Of a stretch of DNA of 8,033 bases, positions 5,222 to 8,033 are shown one piece after another. Under the pieces are notes generated by a model. It was not told where the DNA came from. It saw only the letters and a program-made list of their open reading frames with translations, and made no database searches. Position numbers and translations under genes: made by a program. Each line of letters starts with the position of its first letter. Within the stretch, counting starts at the first letter, position 1. The DNA is from JADGGV01 sp035715725 (GTDB lineage Bacteria; Gemmatimonadota; Gemmatimonadetes; Longimicrobiales; RSA9), in the NCBI GenBank assembly GCA_035715725.1, contig DASTKT010000147.1, positions 1 through 8,033 of the forward strand, written 5' to 3'.

Positions 5222-6382
5222 GTGAAGTCGCTGTTCGCCCGTCGTGGTGGCGCGCTGCCGCTGCTCGCCCTCTGCGTCCCGCTCTGGCTGGGGTGCGCCC
5301 CGGAAGTCAAGACCGAAACGACGCCGCCCGCCCCCGCGCCGGCCGCCGCGAGCGCCGCCGAGGCCTCGACGGACACCCAGCCGGCGCCGCCGGTGAAGGC
5401 CGACTCCCCCGCCGCGGCGCGGAGCGCCCCACCCGCCGCCGTGGCGGACACGCCGCGCTCGGACGTGGCCGATGCCACCGCCGACCGCGCCGCGCCGACG
5501 ACCGCCGCCGCGCCGAAGCGGAAGTACGACACGGGCGAGGACCCGGAGTTCGCCGCGCGCATGGGGTGGCCCGTCAAGGGACCGGAGCCGCTCCCCGGGG
5601 CGATCCTGCCGGCCAAGCGCATCGTCGCCTACTACGGCAACCCGCTCTCCAAGCGCATGGGCGTCCTCGGCGAGTACCCGCTCGAGGAGATGCTCCGCCG
5701 CTTCGACAGCGAGATCGCGGCGTGGAGCCGCGCCGACCCGGCCCACCCGGTCCAGCCGGCGCTGCACCTCATCGCCGTCGTCGCCCAGGGCGAGCCCGGA
5801 GCGGCTGGCAAGTACCGCCTCATCATGCGCGACACGCTCGTCGAGCAGGTCTACTCCTGGGCCAAGCGCAAGAACGCGATCCTCTTCATCGATATCCAGG
5901 TCGGCCAGTCCGACATCCGCGAGCTCCTTCCGAAGTTCGACCACTTCCTCTCGCGCCCCGACATCCACCTGGCCGTCGATCCCGAGTTCATGATGAAGAC
6001 CGGCGCCAAGCCCGGGACGAAGATCGGCACCATGTCCGCCTCGGACATCAACTACGTCACCGCCCACGTCGCCGAGCTCGTCCGCAAGAACAACCTGCCG
6101 CCCAAGGTCGTCATCATCCACCGCTTCACGCGGAACATGGTCACGGGCTCCAAGCAGATCCAGCTCCGCCCCGAGGTCCAGCTCGTCATCAACATGGACG
6201 GGTGGGGCGCGCCCTGGCTCAAGCGCGATTCCTACCGCGACTACATCATCCGCGAGCCCGTCCAGTACACCGGCTTCAAGCTCTTCTATCACAACGACCA
6301 GAAGAAGAAGGGCTCGCGCCTGATGACCATCGACGAGGTGCTCCGGCTCCGGCCGGCGCCGTTGTACATCCAGTACCAGTAG
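5222..6382 (+). CDS. lipoprotein with Pro/Ala linker and predicted alpha/beta-barrel domain, function unknown
   Basis: The 386-residue product is probably a lipid-anchored envelope protein. From GTG 5222 (AAGG five bases upstream) it begins with a basic-hydrophobic signal ending in LWLGC (C25). The Trp at -3 of this lipobox is unusual. Residues 26-100 are a low-complexity Ala/Pro/Thr/Asp linker. The domain from about 130 to 386 shows eight hydrophobic strands in order: RIVAYY (133-138), LHLIAVVA (181-188), ILFIDIQ (220-226), IHLAVD (248-253), KVVIIH (295-300), VQLVINMD (319-326), FKLFYH (352-357) and LYIQY (381-385). This spacing is that of a TIM barrel. Polar residues at strand ends (D224, Q226, D253, E255, H300, D326, K353) would cluster at the barrel mouth, as in glycoside hydrolase-like enzymes. 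I recall similar uncharacterised proteins in other bacteria but cannot name a family. The in-frame upstream extension overlaps the regulator gene and is not used. Confidence 0.85.
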   Translation: MKSLFARRGGALPLLALCVPLWLGCAPEVKTETTPPAPAPAAASAAEASTDTQPAPPVKADSPAAARSAPPAAVADTPRSDVADATADRAAPTTAAAPKRKYDTGEDPEFAARMGWPVKGPEPLPGAILPAKRIVAYYGNPLSKRMGVLGEYPLEEMLRRFDSEIAAWSRADPAHPVQPALHLIAVVAQGEPGAAGKYRLIMRDTLVEQVYSWAKRKNAILFIDIQVGQSDIRELLPKFDHFLSRPDIHLAVDPEFMMKTGAKPGTKIGTMSASDINYVTAHVAELVRKNNLPPKVVIIHRFTRNMVTGSKQIQLRPEVQLVINMDGWGAPWLKRDSYRDYIIREPVQYTGFKLFYHNDQKKKGSRLMTIDEVLRLRPAPLYIQYQ

Positions 6383-6398
6383 GCGGCGGGGCGCCTGG

Positions 6399-6475
6399 GG
6401 GCAGGGAGCACGGGCGGGGGCCGCGGTCGAAAGGCCTCGAGGTCCCACCCCTGCCCGCGCCCGCCGGTCCCCGCC
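6399..6475 (+). terminator. structured GC-rich region after the lipoprotein gene
   Basis: In the 216-bp gap 6383-6598, GGGCAGGG (6399-6406) pairs exactly with CCCTGCCC (6449-6456). GGCGGGGGCC (6413-6422) can also pair, with one G-U, with GGTCCCCGCC (6466-6475). These two pairings cross each other, so they are alternatives or a pseudoknot. A palindrome CCTCGAGG lies between. No U tract follows. It may end the lipoprotein transcript, but a specific terminator cannot be identified. Confidence 0.25.
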
Positions 6476-6501
6476 ATCCGTTCCCACCGTGGATCCCAAC
6501 C

Positions 6502-6520
6502 TATTTTCCCCGTGTATTTT
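6502..6520 (+). promoter_or_regulatory. candidate promoter (-10 elements) of the serine hydrolase gene
   Basis: Two TATTTT hexamers occur 13 bp apart (6502-6507 and 6515-6520) in the most AT-rich patch of the window. Either would fit the TAnnTT pattern. Leaders of about 75-90 bases would precede ATG 6599. No convincing upstream partner is visible. Confidence 0.4.
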
Positions 6521-6598
6521 AACGCCCCGTCCGCTTCGGACGTCTAGTTCGTTGAACGTTCGTTCCTCCTCGAAGTCCGACCGGAGCAGTCCAGGCGT

Positions 6599-8014
6599 AT
6601 GACGAAGCACACTCGCGGCAGGTGGGGGCGCGCCCGTGGGCCGGCGCTCGCGCTTGCGCTCGCGCTGCTGGCGGCGGGCGCGCGCCCGGCGCGGGCGGAC
6701 CGCGCCGATGCGGCGCCGGTGGATGCGCGCATGCTGCGCATCGACTCCATCGTGGATGCGTCGATCCTGGACGGGGCCACGCCCGGCGCGGCGCTGGCGA
6801 TCGGGAGCAGCAGCGGGGAGGTGCGGATCCGGACGTACGGGCGGACGGACTGGGCGAAGGACGCGCCGGCGGTCACGGACTCGACGCTCTTCGACCTGGC
6901 GTCGCTGACGAAGGTGATCGCGACGACGCCGGCGGCGATGCTGCTGGTGCAGGAGGGCCGCCTCGACCTGGACGCCGAGGTGTGGCGCTACCTCTCGTAC
7001 TGGCCGCGCACGGGCGAGAAGGGGAAGATCACGATCCGCGAGCTGCTCACGCACACGTCCGGGCTCCCGGCGGGGGCGTCGCTCTCGCGGGTGCGCGGGG
7101 ACCGCGACGCGCGTGTCCGCTGGATCGCAACGCGCGCGCTGGAGGCGTCGCCCGGCCGGGCCACGATCTACAGCGACCTGGGGATGATCGTGCTCGGGGC
7201 GGTGGTGGAGAGCATCACGGGTGAGCGGCTCGACCGCTTCGTGACGGACCGGCTGTTCCGGCCGCTCGAGCTGCGGGACACGCGCTTCACGCCGCTGGCG
7301 CCGGTGGACGGCTCGCCGTTCGACATCGCGCGCATCGCGGCGACCGAGCGGACCCGGAACGGGCTGCTCCAGGGGACGGTGCAGGACCCGACGGCGCGCG
7401 CGCTGGGCGGGGTGGCGGGGAACGCGGGACTCTTCTCGTCGGTGCGGGACGTGGCCCGCTTCGCCGGGCTGATGCTCCGGGCGGCGTACGGCGAGGACAC
7501 GCCGGTGCTGACGAGCGGGGTGGTGACGGAGTTCGCCGCGCGCCAGCCGGATGCCGGCCGCGCCCTGGGCTGGGACGTTCCGACGGCCGCCGGCTGGGGG
7601 AAGTACTTCTCGGCCTCGTCGTTCGGCCACACCGGCTACACGGGGACGAGCATCTGGATCGATCCGGCGGCCGACGTCTTCGTCGTGCTCCTCACGAACC
7701 GGGTGGACCCGACGGCGGCGAACCAGAAGCACCAGGCGCTGCGGCGCGCGCTGAACGAGGAGGTGCGCGCGGGCTTCGCCATGCGGCCGGGGGCGCTCGA
7801 TGTCGCCGGTGCGGGGCGGGAGTCCGGCCCCACGCTCGCGTCGGTGGCCCCGCCCGACCTGCTCGGCCCGGGCGACGACGCCCACCGCATCCCGCTCGGC
7901 GGTCTCCTCTTCATCGTCGCGCTGCTCGGCGTGAACGGCGTCGTCCTCGTCGCCCGCGCCGAGCGCCCGAGGCGGCTGCTCGAGCGCCGGCTGGCGCGGC
8001 GGCGTCGCCGCTGA
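6599..8014 (+). CDS. exported, membrane-anchored beta-lactamase-fold serine hydrolase (class C / PBP4B-like)
   Basis: The 471-residue product belongs to the class C beta-lactamase / DD-peptidase / esterase superfamily, acting by an acyl-serine in the periplasm. A signal peptide (1-33) ends at A-R-A/D; its core holds four Ala-Leu dipeptides. Catalytic motifs are S102-L-T-K105, Y191-S-D193 (the YxN position, with Asp as in many esterase-like members) and H344-T-G346, in correct order and spacing. THTSGLP (151-157) and ALGGVAGNAGLF (268-279) are family signatures. The second is typical of PBP4B/YfeW-like proteins and of domains fused to GH3 glycosidases. A C-terminal transmembrane helix (about 431-453) is followed by a very basic tail, so it is likely held in the inner membrane with the tail inside. 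Start context is weak (GGAG 12 bases upstream). A role in peptidoglycan turnover or ester/amide hydrolysis is possible, but the substrate is unknown. Confidence 0.92.
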   Translation: MTKHTRGRWGRARGPALALALALLAAGARPARADRADAAPVDARMLRIDSIVDASILDGATPGAALAIGSSSGEVRIRTYGRTDWAKDAPAVTDSTLFDLASLTKVIATTPAAMLLVQEGRLDLDAEVWRYLSYWPRTGEKGKITIRELLTHTSGLPAGASLSRVRGDRDARVRWIATRALEASPGRATIYSDLGMIVLGAVVESITGERLDRFVTDRLFRPLELRDTRFTPLAPVDGSPFDIARIAATERTRNGLLQGTVQDPTARALGGVAGNAGLFSSVRDVARFAGLMLRAAYGEDTPVLTSGVVTEFAARQPDAGRALGWDVPTAAGWGKYFSASSFGHTGYTGTSIWIDPAADVFVVLLTNRVDPTAANQKHQALRRALNEEVRAGFAMRPGALDVAGAGRESGPTLASVAPPDLLGPGDDAHRIPLGGLLFIVALLGVNGVVLVARAERPRRLLERRLARRRRR

Positions 8015-8033
8015 GGGGCCGTCGGCCGACCCG

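Noticed and set aside
5156..7885. 909-codon minus-strand open frame across the lipoprotein and hydrolase genes
   Set aside because: It spans two real genes and the gap between them, with a repetitive Arg/Asp/Val composition and no motifs.
8021..8030. 10-bp palindrome GTCGGCCGAC just after the serine hydrolase stop
   Set aside because: It may be part of a terminator, but the window ends three bases later and the palindrome alone leaves no loop.
1..8033. tRNA, rRNA, transposase or integrase genes
   Set aside because: I saw no cloverleaf-like stretch, ribosomal RNA segment, terminal repeats or mobile-element protein motifs in any frame.

Overview
This is a very GC-rich chromosomal window with six long protein genes and one doubtful small one. 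Third codon positions are almost always G or C. There are no RNA genes, insertion sequences, phage genes or CRISPR arrays that I can support. The gene families (a secreted M28 peptidase with a lineage-style insertion, a PBP4B-like serine hydrolase, a Pro/Ala-linker lipoprotein), the mostly weak Shine-Dalgarno sites and AT-rich TAnnTT-type -10 elements suggest Gemmatimonadota or a relative. This is inference, at moderate confidence.

Layout. A near-perfect 32-bp palindrome (4-35) sits just beyond the stop of a minus-strand exported M28 zinc peptidase (51-1760). A 296-bp divergent intergenic region (1761-2056) holds two back-to-back promoter candidates and two GC dyads. It leads to a probable two-gene plus-strand unit: a soluble protein of unknown function (2057-2542) and a small DUF6789/DUF1440-like membrane protein (2604-3065). 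The end of that unit runs into a degenerate 36-bp tandem repeat (about 3045-3176). The repeat separates it from the convergent minus-strand flavin amine oxidase (3178-4488).

Divergent from the amine oxidase, across 158 bp, is a CsoR/FrmR-family regulator (4647-5015), possibly preceded by a translationally coupled 43-codon ORF (4519-4650). Next come a plus-strand lipoprotein whose C-terminal domain reads as an eight-stranded alpha/beta barrel of unknown function (5222-6382), and an exported, membrane-anchored beta-lactamase-fold serine hydrolase (6599-8014).

The genes do not form one obvious pathway. Three of the six products are predicted to work outside the cytoplasm (M28 peptidase, barrel lipoprotein, serine hydrolase), which suggests envelope or nutrient-scavenging functions. 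The amine oxidase and CsoR-like regulator share a control region and may be functionally linked. I found no clear novel multi-gene system. The best leads are the recurrent -10 element, the uncharacterised barrel lipoprotein, the 36-bp repeat at the convergent gene ends, and the dyad pair flanking the 2057 promoter.
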